64,000 bases of DNA, taken from assembly GCA_021234155.1 (NCBI GenBank), contig JAJEKV010000082.1, positions 2,537,377 through 2,601,376 on the forward strand, read 5' to 3'. This document shows positions 11,041 to 21,232 of this stretch, piece by piece. Under the pieces are notes generated by a model, which had not been told where the DNA came from, did no database searches, and was given only the letters and a program-made list of their open reading frames with translations. Within the stretch, counting starts at the first letter, position 1. Every line of letters begins with the position of its first letter. Made by a program: the position numbers and the translations under genes. The stretch comes from Isoetes taiwanensis (lineage: Eukaryota; Streptophyta; Lycopodiopsida; Isoetales; Isoetaceae).

Positions 11041-13570
11041 CAATGCCCTAGGTTGGAATGGAGGAAAATGGAAAGCTTGCTCGTGTACCCATGCACTGGT
11101 ACAAATCTTTGTAAAGGGTATCTTCACAATAATGGATCCATCAGATAGTGTAAATGATGAAGGGCTTAGGGATGACCATCTAGATGCTGGTATTTGAAGG
11201 CTGCTTATCCATATTCATACCATCATGTCCCAGGGTACCTCTAATGATTACATTATATGCTCTGGTCCGCTCGAGTCTCAAGTTCAGCTAAGATGGCCAA
11301 TTAGACATATTACTCACAAAGACGGGAAAAACCAGGAAGCTCCAATCCAAAAAGATGTCTTGAAGGCCCGCCAATGTCACATGGAAGACTTGGTGGCTGA
11401 TGAGCATCCATTGATGACAAGGAAGAGTGCTACATGTTCCATAGAAGGCAACTATCCAAAAGGATTAGAAATGGAAGGTGCCTACAAAGGGAAGGAAGAA
11501 TTGCAGCAACTAAAGAAAACTTGGAAGCATATAGGGGACGGGACTGTTGCAATTTTGTTTGCACAATTTAGTATAGTATGGAAGGTCTAGTCGAAATTAG
11601 GTCTCAATATCTTAGACAACTTCAAAAGGATAGGATTAACTTCATCTACTCATTGCTAAGAAATTTATGCTATGATGATGTGACAAGGATTTTGCTACTC
11701 AGTTCAAATGCCAGATGGGTATGTATGAAAGCAATAAGATGGATCTTTAACATCAACAAAACTTCATTTATAGATACTGGGAACGTGTTAGAAGAGGAGC
11801 TACGATGTTCACTCATGGCTCACATTCACTTTGAAACCTAGAGAGAACACTGGTCATTGCGGCCTTTGAAAGCTTCATGAGATATACATCTCAATATATG
11901 CCCCATAAGTCCATGGTAAATGAACATGATGTCAAAGTAGTCCAACGAGTGTTGCCAGAACATTCAGAAGAAGTGCTTGAATGAAGTAAATGTAATTCTA
12001 GAGGAGGTCGACCTCTTTCTCAACTATCCTTTATCAGGTTATGGAGAGCTCACTTCTCAGATGTATGTGTTTTGCAATAAATTCCCTCCTCGAAGTGCAA
12101 CATTTTGTATTCAAATTAAGGATACACTTGCATCAACTATAATTGAGAAGGAAAGGATGGCAATTAAAGAGCAGTTTTGCAGATCACGAGTTGGATCAAA
12201 TATTACGTGAGCAGCTATACAGGCAATGGAGAACATTTTTATAAAATGCAGCCTGACATATGTGTCTGGTTCATGATAAGATAGACCAACACAAGACTTT
12301 CTTGCCAAAGCTGGATCCTTTGTCCAAGCATTGTCAAAATGATTTTCAAATGAAAGTAAGCTTAGCAGGTATTTTAATGTTTTAACGGATGGACATGGCA
12401 TTGGAGGGATGATCTGAATTTTCATAAGAGTTCAATTTTCAAGTGCTTGAGGACACTAAAACTAGGAACTATTGACGGAAGAATGTATCCATCTGCCCCT
12501 ATCTTTGATGCTTTAATGGATGTTCAACCTCGTACCTACCAAAGGCAGATAAGAGCGCTTACATTAAAAGTGTCCAAAGAAACAAAGAAGATGTGGGATG
12601 AGTTTCTAATACATGGGAAAGAATTGCTTGAGGAACTATGTCTTCAATTTGATAATTGCTGGAAATAGAATAAGAATAGATGGATGTTTGGGGCAATGTC
12701 ATACTTAATAACAGTAGGAGTCTTCAAGGTTGTGAAGGTGGGATTCATGATGGTTGAACACACATGATAATATATATGGCCTTTTTGGTTTTTTGTCTGC
12801 TAAGCTAAGGAGAGAGAACATGATAGGTCTCTTTAAACTCATGAACATATTCAAGAACTGTAGTGACCCTAATCCCATGGCCTTCTTGGTCGACGAGGTT
12901 GCAGATTCGAAGTCATTTGTCGAGGGATACTTGTTGGAGAGTAAGGACCCATTGAGAGGGCACATTAAGCTACTCCAGTTCAAGTTCTAGGTTGGAGATG
13001 GAATACCAATCATGCAATATAAATGAAGACCATCTGATAAGCTGTGGATGCCTGTGCAAGGCATTGAAATGTGGCAAAGGGGACCGAAGGGTCTAATGCT
13101 TCTTCTTGTAGACAAGTCACAGTCAAATTCCCTTTTCAAAAGTGTTAAAGATTCAAGGCAGCTAGTCAAGAGCATCAAGAATTATATAACATACTGAGAG
13201 GATGTTCGAGAGGGAAAGAACATATCATCACTCAAGAGAAGTCACATGGAATCCCTAATCAATTATTTGAAAAAATGGTGTCATATTTAGAAACAGAATA
13301 GTCATGTGTGGCAAAGTTAAGAGATAGTTTCTTGCCAGAGACAAGGTGGGATGGTTCTCAAGGAGTAAGTGCATCAGCATAGGGTTCCAACAATGGCTCC
13401 AAGTGGTTTGTTGGAAGCAGGCTACAAAACCTAAGTGGTTTGGCCTTCCTGAGTGGGATTCTTTCGAGGACATCAAGGAAGGCTACTTTGGGTTAATCAG
13501 AGGCCTGATAATGAGGATTGTCCAGTATGGTTGGGGTGGCATTCACTATGGTTACTACCATGCCTGATGG
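11041..13570 (+). other. unrecognised coding-like stretch, probably a decayed gene or element
   Basis: Several plus-strand frames of 73-121 codons follow one another: 11225-11590, 11578-11841, 11977-12210, 12447-12668, 12754-12990 and 13346-13567. Their composition is protein-like (balanced charged and aromatic residues, few low-complexity runs), with phrases such as NPMAFLVDEVADSKSF and VSKETKKMWDEFL. They are broken by stops and frame changes, as expected for an old pseudogene or a dead transposase. I do not recognise the family and assign no function. An alternative is chance reading of A-rich DNA. Confidence 0.35.
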
Positions 13571-14079
13571 GGAGGAGTTGCTTCCTGGATACTAAATTCA
13601 ATATTAAGAGCCCATTGGGAGGCATGAGAAAGGCAATCTGAAAGAACAGTACTTAGACTGCTGGGAGAAAAGGTGCAAAAAAAACCCCCTTAGTGGAGTG
13701 TGGTGTGGTTAAACCTGCTTGTCATTTTGCAAAAGACAAAACACACAAGATCCCAAAGGAGGAAATGGATAAATGCACGAGCAACCTCCAAGCTATAGCA
13801 TTGTCTGAAAGTAGATAATATTAGTTGTGTGCAAATCTTGTGAACTTTCTCAATTGGTTGTTTGTAAATATTATGAGAAAATATCATGAACCAGTTCTTG
13901 TTGAATGATGCAAAAATCTAACAGAGATTCAAAGCAAAACTTAGTTTTATCTGCATGACCCCCACTTTACTAAATGAGTTCCAACTGTCAGTATAAGTCC
14001 CAACTTTAATTATATAGTGCTTCCATGTGAATCTTTGATGTTCCTGTAAAGCATCAAAGGCATTGGCAGTGAATCTAGT

Positions 14080-14839
14080 TACTTCTTTGGGCATTGAAAA
14101 GTGATATCATCACAACTAGTACATTCTGAATTGGAATGTCCACAGTAGCTGGCACATTTTGAATATTGAGAGCCGCCGCTGCCGAAGTGCTTGTGTCTTG
14201 TCCAGTGCCTTTTCATCCTCAGGTACATGCCAATCCATGTCGATAAGATGTTAATTTTCCACCAGTACGTAACCACAATATTGGAGCTGCCCCCTAGTTT
14301 TCCTGCCTATAAGTGTACCTTATTAGAGGTAAAGGGGGTTCACATAGTTTTAGCCATAAGAACCAGGTGAGTAACTCAAAAGGGTTTATTTCTCCTTGAA
14401 TCGTACGTATATATACTCATACCTAGGAGTAGTTCTTGGATTTTTAAGGTGATTTTGGTGCAATATATATGGCTAGAATGGGTATTTCTGAAAAAATTCA
14501 AAGGCTTAGAGATGAGGATTTTTGTCAACACTTTGCATGCAGGTGGCATATCTCTTATACAATAGGTGCATACCCAGGAGCTATAGGATGGTTGCTGTGC
14601 CAGTCCATTGCAAATTACCAAGCCAAAGATATTCCATAGTAAAAGCAACTGCCTGCCATAGCACGTGACTTGGTTGTCATCTAATGCCCATGGCCAAGCC
14701 ACCTCTCCAAGGCGTAGCTGTGACACGTCCTCTACCAAGGGATCAAATTTCATGAGTCGTCCCATCCCCCTCACACATTACATAACCCTGCTCTACTGCT
14801 TGTATCATTGTATGTCATTATATAGATTGACATAGCGGT
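14080..14839 (-). pseudogene. LINE ORF2 endonuclease region, left piece of a split LINE
   Basis: Reading on the minus strand, 14570-14839 and 14200-14300 align by eye with the endonuclease region of the LINE at 35006-40250 (its 37780-38130). Shared landmarks are ATCAAATTTCATG against ATCAAATCTCATG, TTGTCATC, and VVDYVLVE at about 14245-14270. A further insertion of about 260 bases separates them at roughly 14310-14570. The piece ends exactly at the CCAAC duplication of the LTR element, and the matching sequence resumes at 18458. Stops and indels are frequent. This endonuclease nicks target DNA in active LINEs. Confidence 0.7.
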
Positions 14840-14844
14840 CCAAC

Positions 14845-15440
14845 GGATACGAACCGTATTTTCTACTTGCAAAACTAGTAGTCGCAGTTAATCCAAACTA
14901 CTTTAAAACCTAGAAATAGGACCTTTTGGTACAAATTCACTACCCAACCGGGCTCAGATTTGTGTACACTACAAAGGATCTCTGTGGCTCTTCCCAAAAC
15001 TGAGTATCTGTTGTTCAACTGAGCAACTTCTCTGGGATCAACTATGGATCGTAAAGACTTGGTTACAAAACTGTGATGTCACTGCCGCAGTATTTTGTGA
15101 CCCCTCTTTACGATTTCAGTCATTACTCTCTCGTTTGAATGAACTATAAAATGTGCTATCCAATTCGGAAACTAGACTTCGAGCTGGTTCCAAAGAAGTA
15201 AAAATCGCCTTCATCGCAGCTCTGGTTGCCGAGATATATCCAATTGAAATTTAACTTCTATTTATAGATCTCTTCACGACTTTAGCCTTTTTCAGCAGGC
15301 GGATGCCTTTTATATTAAAAAAAGCTCCTTCCTTTAATTCCATCACACATCCAGATTTCAAAATTCTAACTAACACCTTTGCCTCTGTGTTCATCTCTAC
15401 AAATCCTCTGAGCCGCTCCACCCGAGCTTGTGCCATAACA
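14845..15440 (-). repeat. 3' LTR of the small LTR element
   Basis: This is the left copy of the LTR, about 596 bases. It shares long blocks with 16800-17078 and 18169-18452, for example AACCGGGCTCAGATTTG and GTTGCCGAGATATATCCAAT. Its first base is G where the other copy has T. It ends in ATAACA at 15440. Confidence 0.82.
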
Positions 15441-16104
15441 ATTCCTTCTTGTCTCAAGACTGATCGTCCTCGATCATCTGCCTTGCGGATCTTGACAATT
15501 TCTTCCTGTCTCAAGACGGATCGTCCTCGATCATCTGCGCAGATCTTGACAATTCCTTCCCGTCTCAAGGCTGATCATCCTTTAGTTACAAAACTGTGAT
15601 GTCACTGCCGCAGTATTTTGTGACCCCTCTTCACGTTTTCATTCATTACTCTCTCGTTTGGATGAACTATGGAATGTGCTAGCCAATTCAAAAACTAGAC
15701 TTCGAGCCGGTTCCAAAGAAGTAAAAAACACCTTCATCCCAGCTCTGGTTGCCGAGATATATCCAATTGAAATTTAACTTCTATTTATAGACCTCTTCAC
15801 GACTTTAGCCTTTTTCAGCAGGTGGATGCCTTTTATATTAAAAAAAGCCCCTTCCTTTAATTCCATCACACATCCAGATTTCAAAATTCTAACACACACC
15901 TTTGCCTCTATGTTCATCTCTACAAATCCTCTGAGCCGCTCCACCCGAGCTTGTGCTGTAACAATTCCTTCCTGTCTCAAGACTGATCGTCCTCGATCAT
16001 CTGCCTTGTAGATCTTGACAATTCCTTCTCGTCTCAGGACTGATCGTCCTCGATCATCTGCCTTGCGAAAACAATTTCTTTCCTTTTCCGTCTCAAGACT
16101 GATC
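15059..16104. repeat. 523-bp tandem duplication spanning the LTR/internal junction, with a minisatellite
   Basis: 15059-15581 is repeated at 15582-16104, so the element has a partial third LTR copy at 15582-15963. Downstream of each LTR part lies a minisatellite with a unit of about 55 bases. Its core TGATCGTCCTCGATCATCTG recurs near 15465, 15519, 15984 and 16041, with weaker copies to 16120. The core is itself partly palindromic (GATCG...CGATC). Confidence 0.75.
15441..15452 (-). other. polypurine-tract candidate
   Basis: On the minus strand the sequence just before the LTR start (TGTTATGGC) is AGAAGGAAT. That is the expected purine-rich primer for second-strand synthesis, and it supports minus orientation of the element. 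Confidence 0.5.
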
Positions 16105-16785
16105 GGACTCGATCATCTGCCTAGCGAAAACAACCATCTTTTTCCAAAGCTAGTCATCTGACTATCCATTTTGTTGGAATAATCACCTTTCTTTCCAAGC
16201 TAGTTGCCTGACTATCTGCTTTGAAAGGATTTCTCCTAGGCTGGTAGACTTACCATCTGCCTATAAAACATTATTCTACGGATCTGGCTTCTTGCTCACA
16301 GTCACCTCCTTACTTCTAAACTCTACAGCAACATTTGAATGAAAAGAAATCCTTTTCTAAGTCAAATAAAAAACTATGCTCAGTTAACTAGTCATCACAA
16401 GCATACACAAACTTGTTTACTTTACTTATCCTTCAGATAATCAATCTGAATTCGTACTCTCTCTCTTAGGCTTCTGCCTTGTCTTTGTCAAATTGGAGAT
16501 GGATCTTTCTGATCATTTGCAAAGCATGCTTTTCTTGCTCAATATCTTCTAGACTCCAACTTGCTCACGACAATCCTTTTCATCTCTTGTCCTTTCTTAC
16601 TTTCCCTGCATCAAGAACAACAACAGTTTCTTCCTTCCTTCTCTAAGAGTCTGTTAAACCAACCGGTTAACCTCTTTGGAACTTTCTAGTCATCAGGTAT
16701 ATGTTACAACATCGATCTGGCTAAAACGAAATCTCGAAACGTGTTAAAGGCCTAACATAGGATTATTTTAACAAGACCAACTTAC

Positions 16786-16797
16786 GCTCTGATAGCA
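16786..16797 (-). other. primer-binding site, tRNA-iMet type
   Basis: The minus strand reads TGCTATCAGAGC, one mismatch from the common plant site TGGTATCAGAGC, two bases from the LTR end at 16800. It fixes the orientation and identifies 16800-18452 as the 5' LTR. Confidence 0.8.
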
Positions 16798-17090
16798 ATT
16801 GATATGAACCATCTTTTCTACCTGCAAAACTAGCAGTCACAGTTAATCCAAACAACTTTAAAACCCAGGAACATGACTTTCTGGCACAAAATTCACCATC
16901 CAACCGGGCTCAGATTTGCGAACAATGCAAAGAATCTCTGTGGCTCTTCCCAAAACTTCTCTGGGATCAACTGTGGATCATAAAGATTTGGTTACAAAAC
17001 TGTGATGTCGCTGCCGCAGTATTATGTGACCCCTCTTCACGTTTTTAGACATTACTCTCTCGTTCGGACTAACTACGTAAAAAAAAATTG

Positions 17091-18044
17091 GGTTGCGTTC
17101 TGCCCCCTCATCCAGTAGCATTGCGCCACGTGGCACACTTTCTTTTCCTGAAACCCTACCCTATTCAACAACGAGGAACTGCATTCTTCCGATTGCTACC
17201 CAGTGCAACGACTGCTTGCATTTACTTTGCATTCACAAGGATTTACCACTCATTCAAACAAATTTACCTCTCATTCTGAAGATTTTTTTTTTTTTTGAGG
17301 GTAAGAATTTTTAGATTAATATGAAAAGGGGTGCACGACCTTCTTGTGGGCTCCACAATAGGCCAGATAGGAAGTATACAACGCTCTTGGTCACCAGATA
17401 GAAAGAATTGTAGCAATAAATGCACGCAGCCATCAAACTGAAAAGCTACCCAAAGAAAAAGTCCACGTACTATGGTCAAGGATCTCAACCTCTTCTTCAT
17501 CCTTGCCATCAGGAGACAACATAACCATAACTGCAATGAGTGCAGCACTGGTTCACAGCTGAAGAAATGATAAATGACCTTTCCAGATCTGAAAAATCAA
17601 GCTTAAATAGCGTCTATGTGCTCTTGCATCAGCCAAGAAAATAAGCTGACTACTAGCTAGCTCTGCCCAAACACGAAAACACAAATGGCAAATGATTAAA
17701 GTAGTTCCCTACTAGATCAAGTGCTGATGCTACAAGAGGGAGTTGGAAATAGCAGCCATATCCCATCCTATCCTCTGCTGCAACTGTCACATTAGAAATG
17801 GAGGCAAAGAACTTTACCTTCTGCCATGGCTTCCGGAAGAGGGCAGAAGCAGCAAGGCTGCTCTTCGAGCAATTGCACCTGCATAAGGAGGTAGAGAGCA
17901 GTGGTCGGGCGGCTGTCGCCGCCGCCCTATTTAGGGCGCAACACGTTCATCCTTTTTCATTCTGAAGATTTTACCTATCATTCTAAAAACTTTACCTCTC
18001 ATTCCAGACCTCCAAGAAATTTTGACTGCTACAGAATGCAACCC
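17091..18044. mobile_element. MITE-like element with 15-bp inverted ends, itself interrupted
   Basis: The ends TTGGGTTGCGTTCTG and CAGAATGCAACCCAA are inverted repeats with one mismatch. Leaving out the retroposed insert, the element is only about 270 bases and noncoding, as in a MITE. I could not find a convincing target duplication, so the family is open. Confidence 0.55.
17287..17956 (-). mobile_element. retroposed transcript with poly(A) tail and 16-bp target duplication
   Basis: TCATTCTGAAGATTTT occurs exactly at 17271-17286 and 17957-17972. At the left edge is a run of 14 T, that is, a poly(A) tail on the minus strand. These are marks of LINE-machinery retroposition. The 5' part is G+C-rich (GGGCGGCGGCGACAGCC on the minus strand) and carries an ATG followed by a splice-donor-like AG/GTAAAG near 17812-17826. 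Further down, CATTGCAG precedes a short open phrase near 17535, as at a splice acceptor. It may be a copy of an incompletely spliced host mRNA, or a SINE with an unusual head. I do not recognise the parent gene. Confidence 0.6.
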
Positions 18045-18060
18045 AAGTTGCTTCCATGTT

Positions 18061-18168
18061 AAGGGAATGTCTCTCTGCTTGACATTCCCTGTGTGTGAAC
18101 AATGCCTCTGCCTGCCGGCGTCGGCATTGTTTCCACACAGGGAATATCAAGCAGAGAGACATTCCCTT
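18061..18168. repeat. long perfect-looking hairpin, arms of about 45 bp
   Basis: The arms 18061-18105 and 18123-18168 are nearly exact reverse complements around a loop of about 17 nt. The left arm opens with AAGGGAATGTCTCTCTGCTT and the right arm closes with its complement. Mismatches are few (one in GACATT/GATATT and a small bulge). Each arm also contains its own inverted repeat GGGAATGTC...GACATTCCC. It could be a foldback element or a young small-RNA precursor. Confidence 0.75.
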
Positions 18169-18457
18169 ATACAGAATGTGCCACCCAATTCAGAAACTAG
18201 ACTCCGAGTTGGTTTCAACGAAGTAAAAATCGCCTTCATTGCAGCTCTGGTTGCCGAGATATATCCAATTGAAGTTTAACTTCTATTTATAGACCTCTCC
18301 ATGACTTTAGCAGGCAGATGCCTTTTATATTAAAATAGCTCCTTCCTTTAATTCCACCACACATCCAGATTTCAAATTCTAACTAACACCTTTGCCTCTG
18401 TGTTCATCTCTGCAAATCCTCTGAGCCGCTTCCCTGAGCTTGTGCCGTAACACCAAC

Positions 18458-18627
18458 TTACTCGCATCAAAATGAATGCAATAGAAGTTGCTATTTGCAT
18501 GTGGAGAGTCACACGCTGCCATAAAAAAGGATTGTTATTGCAATTCTGCACTCACTGGTAACGGTTGTGTCTATTTGTCTTACATTTGACAATGCCAAGG
18601 TTGTTTGGTAGTAGCAAGCGATACCTC
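18458..18627 (-). pseudogene. LINE endonuclease region, middle piece
   Basis: This aligns with 38150-38340 of the LINE at 35-40 kb: AATAGAAGTTGC against GATAGAAGTTGC, CGGTTGTG, then ATGCCAAGGTTGTT and AGTAGTAGCA. It continues directly from 14839 across the LTR element and breaks off at the CATGTCTC duplication of the next transposon. No frame is open for more than a few dozen codons. Confidence 0.7.
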
Positions 18628-20215
18628 CATGTCTCCCCGGGGGGTTCACCTCTATATAAGGGGCATATGGCATGTGCGTGCATCAAGTCAGGAGAAACCC
18701 CTCTGTATACAACTGACCCTCCATAGAAACCCCTATGTATACGGTCCCATACTGTCGAAGAATCATACCCGATTCCATACTTTTACACCCAGTCTAAGCA
18801 CTTCTTGCCCTACCCTCAACCTTATTTTTCGTCCATTCATTCATGTATCCTACCCTCTACCGTATTTTTTACATCCGGTCCAAATGTTGCATCCGGTCGA
18901 ATGATATAATCGGTAACATGTTGCCGATTATACCGCTAAATATTATAATTTTGCTAGACTATACTCTAATCTAAATTTGATATGTTGTTGATATGCCCGA
19001 TAAGCCAACTTTTCATCCCATGATTGGAGCATAACGAGGAGATGCGAAGTTAGAGCATATCCTTTTGTCTAGAGTTTGTAGAATTCATTCCAAGCTATTC
19101 TTTGGTTTTTCCACTTCAAGTCGCACAAAGATGAGTCTTTGCATTGGTTATTCAAGCGTTTCTCTGTCTCTCTAATGAGGGAGTAATCAGGTTTGCATAT
19201 CACGGATCAACTTCCCACCAGACATTTCATGGGTTTTAGAAGCTCCGCCAGCAAATGTGAAGCAATTACGTGCTTAGAAAAACTTACCCTTAGGAAAAAT
19301 GAAGAGGAGTCTTGGATAGAAACCAACCTCTTCAAGCTTGTAAGCCCCATTATTTTCATTCATCTAGGCAATGAATGTTGTCAAGAACCACCACGCTTCA
19401 AGCTTGTAAGCCCCATTACTTTCGTTCATCTAGTGCAATGAATGTGTCAATGGCAAACCACCTGTTGCACTATAAACAGAAATAATAATATTGATCACAA
19501 CACTTTGAATGGATTTTACTACAATGAGATAAAGATTACACAAAAAGGCAACGTCTTTGTTTGCCCTTATTATTTTAATCGCATATGATACACTTGAATC
19601 AAATCATTCATGTTTTCCCTTTGGTATTTATGTAAGGTGAAGAATATACATAGAAGGAATCACCTTTCTCGCCTAGAGATAATATCAACAAATGTCCATA
19701 AATTAAGTTGATAAATGTTTTTGCACTCAAACTCTTGCATGCCGAGCTTCTCTTGAGCCAAAATAGCCGCGTCTTTGTTCACTATTTTCTAATAGGTTCC
19801 TTCCAAACCAAGCGGTATGTCCGGATGCAACTCCTTAAGAACACCTTCAAGAATAGCAAAACAACGTGAATCCAAAGATGCATTTCAAGGAATAACAACT
19901 AGAAGGTTCAACTTCTCAATTTACAATATTACTAGGATAAAAGACAAATACATGTCCTGAATAGGGGCCTTCTTACTTTTTTTGTTAGTCTTTACCGCAC
20001 CATGCAAAAATTTCCTTTCTTTTGCAAAATGTCTGATCCACATTTAAACATTGAAGTTGAGACCGCTTTGCCGGTTATTAAGGTTAAGACGATTTTACCC
20101 GACTCGCTTATCCATGTATAAGTAGACCATTTTCCAGTTTAAATCACCGAAAAGCATACGTGTTTTGTAAGAAATATGAACTTGGACATGTAGAAATTGC
20201 CAGTAGTAAGCTTAC

Positions 20216-20373
20216 CTCTCTTTGAACGCTTAAGAAACTCACAACCCCTTGCAAGCAATTCCTGTGTATAGTACTCTGCCTCGCTGTCTTCTGATGCCAG
20301 CTCCCCACTAAATCGTGAGCTATTTGGTGCTATTTCATATGGTGTAGTTGGGCTAGCTGCCTTCAATCGCATT
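20216..20373 (-). pseudogene. captured exon, possibly of a FORKED-like/VAN3-binding protein gene
   Basis: On the minus strand a 158-base open piece is bounded by an acceptor-like CTATTTACAG (ending at 20374) and a donor-like G/GTAAGC (20211-20216). The peptide contains SGELASEDSEAEYYTQEL followed by LLARGCEFLKRSKRG. From memory this resembles the linker before the PH-like domain in FORKED-like/VAN3-binding proteins, where a phrase like ELLA-G-ELLKR-RKG occurs. Those proteins act in vesicle trafficking and vein patterning in angiosperms. The exon lies wholly inside the TIR transposon, so it looks captured, with intron sequence retained. The family assignment is tentative. Confidence 0.45.
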
Positions 20374-20540
20374 CTGTAAATAGATCTTGATATAAGTTGC
20401 ATTCAACTTTCCACTTCTCAGGGTCCACATAAAGGTAGCCAGCTAGAGTCTTTGATAACATGAACCTTATCAAGGTTCTTGAAGTTTTGCAACAGTTTGT
20501 TACGCAAGACAATCTATGAAAAGTTGCTTATGCATAATAA

Positions 20541-21232
20541 GAAACAAATGGAAATGGAAAGCAAATGTTATAAACCAAAGCAAATCATGTGCTTAACTTA
20601 CAGAAGTAGTGCTTCTTGTTTGCACAGGCTGTCCAAGGAGGCAATCATACTTCTATTAATCTGTTACAGCTCACATCCAAACAAGATAACTGTAAGTACA
20701 GCCTACATCAGTAACTATAACTATTCTATTCTATTCTATTCCTACATCAGTTTCATTTGCGGAACAGAAGCCTTACTTGTCCTATCTATGTCAATCATGC
20801 ACTAGGAGGATCTGACACTCTTATCATTGTGTTATAACAAGCACAGCATTTATACGCAGATCTTTCTCTGTATGCAAGACAATGCCAAATTTAAGAAGCA
20901 TGCTGTCAAGGCAGTGAAATGGACACCCAAAAGAACAAATGGCTTGAAAGCCATTTATGAGTTCATGCCTAAATAGTTGACAACTTGACGGGATGGTGAG
21001 ACATCTAACAAATGCAAATGGAAAGCAAATTTCATAAAAAAAACAAATCATATGCTCAACTTACAGAAGTAGTGCTTTTTGTTTGCACACACTATCCAAC
21101 ATCCAAAGAAGGTAGCTGCAAATACAGCATCTGTGAAAAGGGCCTACATCAGTTTCATTTGCTGGACAGGCACCTTACCTGTCCTATCTATGTCAACCAT
21201 GCACTAGGAGGGAGGATCTGACACTCTTAACC
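20541..21232. repeat. internal direct duplication in the TIR transposon
   Basis: Blocks of about 280 and 230 bases (20541-20820 and 21005-21232) share ATGGAAAGCAAAT, ACTTACAGAAGTAGTGCTT, CCTACATCAG, CCTATCTATGTCAA and ATCTGACACTCTTA. Both copies contain a donor-like AG/GTAAGT on the minus strand (reverse of ACTTAC), so the duplicated unit may also come from a spliced gene. The left copy carries the 29-base insertion described separately. Confidence 0.7.
20712..20740 (+). mobile_element. tail-only LINE insertion (29 bp) with 10-bp duplication
   Basis: CCTACATCAG at 20702-20711 is repeated at 20741-20750. Between them lies TAACTATAA followed by (CTATT)n. The second copy of the duplicated block has the uninterrupted target CCTACATCAG at 21143-21152. 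The (CTATT)n motif equals the tail of the LINE ends at 7525 and 24925. Confidence 0.8.

Larger units (their letters stand above)
14845..18452 (-). mobile_element. small non-autonomous LTR retrotransposon (TRIM/LARD-like) with CCAAC duplication
   Basis: Two homologous LTRs (14845-15440 and 16800-18452) bracket an internal part with no gag or pol. CCAAC flanks the whole unit (14840-14844 and 18453-18457). The LTR runs from TG(A)TATGAACC to GCCGTAACA on the plus strand. Next to the right LTR, on the minus strand, lies TGCTATCAGAGC, matching the tRNA-iMet site at 11 of 12 positions. A purine-rich tract abuts the left LTR. Orientation is therefore minus. The right LTR has been enlarged by later insertions. 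The unit sits inside a LINE whose sequence continues on both sides. Confidence 0.85.
16800..18452 (-). repeat. 5' LTR of the small LTR element, enlarged by nested insertions
   Basis: The LTR sequence proper is 16800-17078 and 18169-18452. Between them about 1.1 kb is absent from the left LTR and from the partial copy at 15582. That block holds a MITE (17091-18044), a retroposed transcript inside the MITE, and a long hairpin (18061-18168). The insertions therefore postdate the LTR element. Confidence 0.8.

Noticed and set aside
14310-14570. Extra insertion in the LINE endonuclease with vague inverted ends
   Set aside because: The alignment gap is real, but I could not define ends or a target duplication, so it is not listed as an element.
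15440-16130. CRISPR-like array of repeats and spacers
   Set aside because: Repeats of about 55 bases are contiguous and diverged, in plant DNA inside an LTR element; it is a minisatellite.
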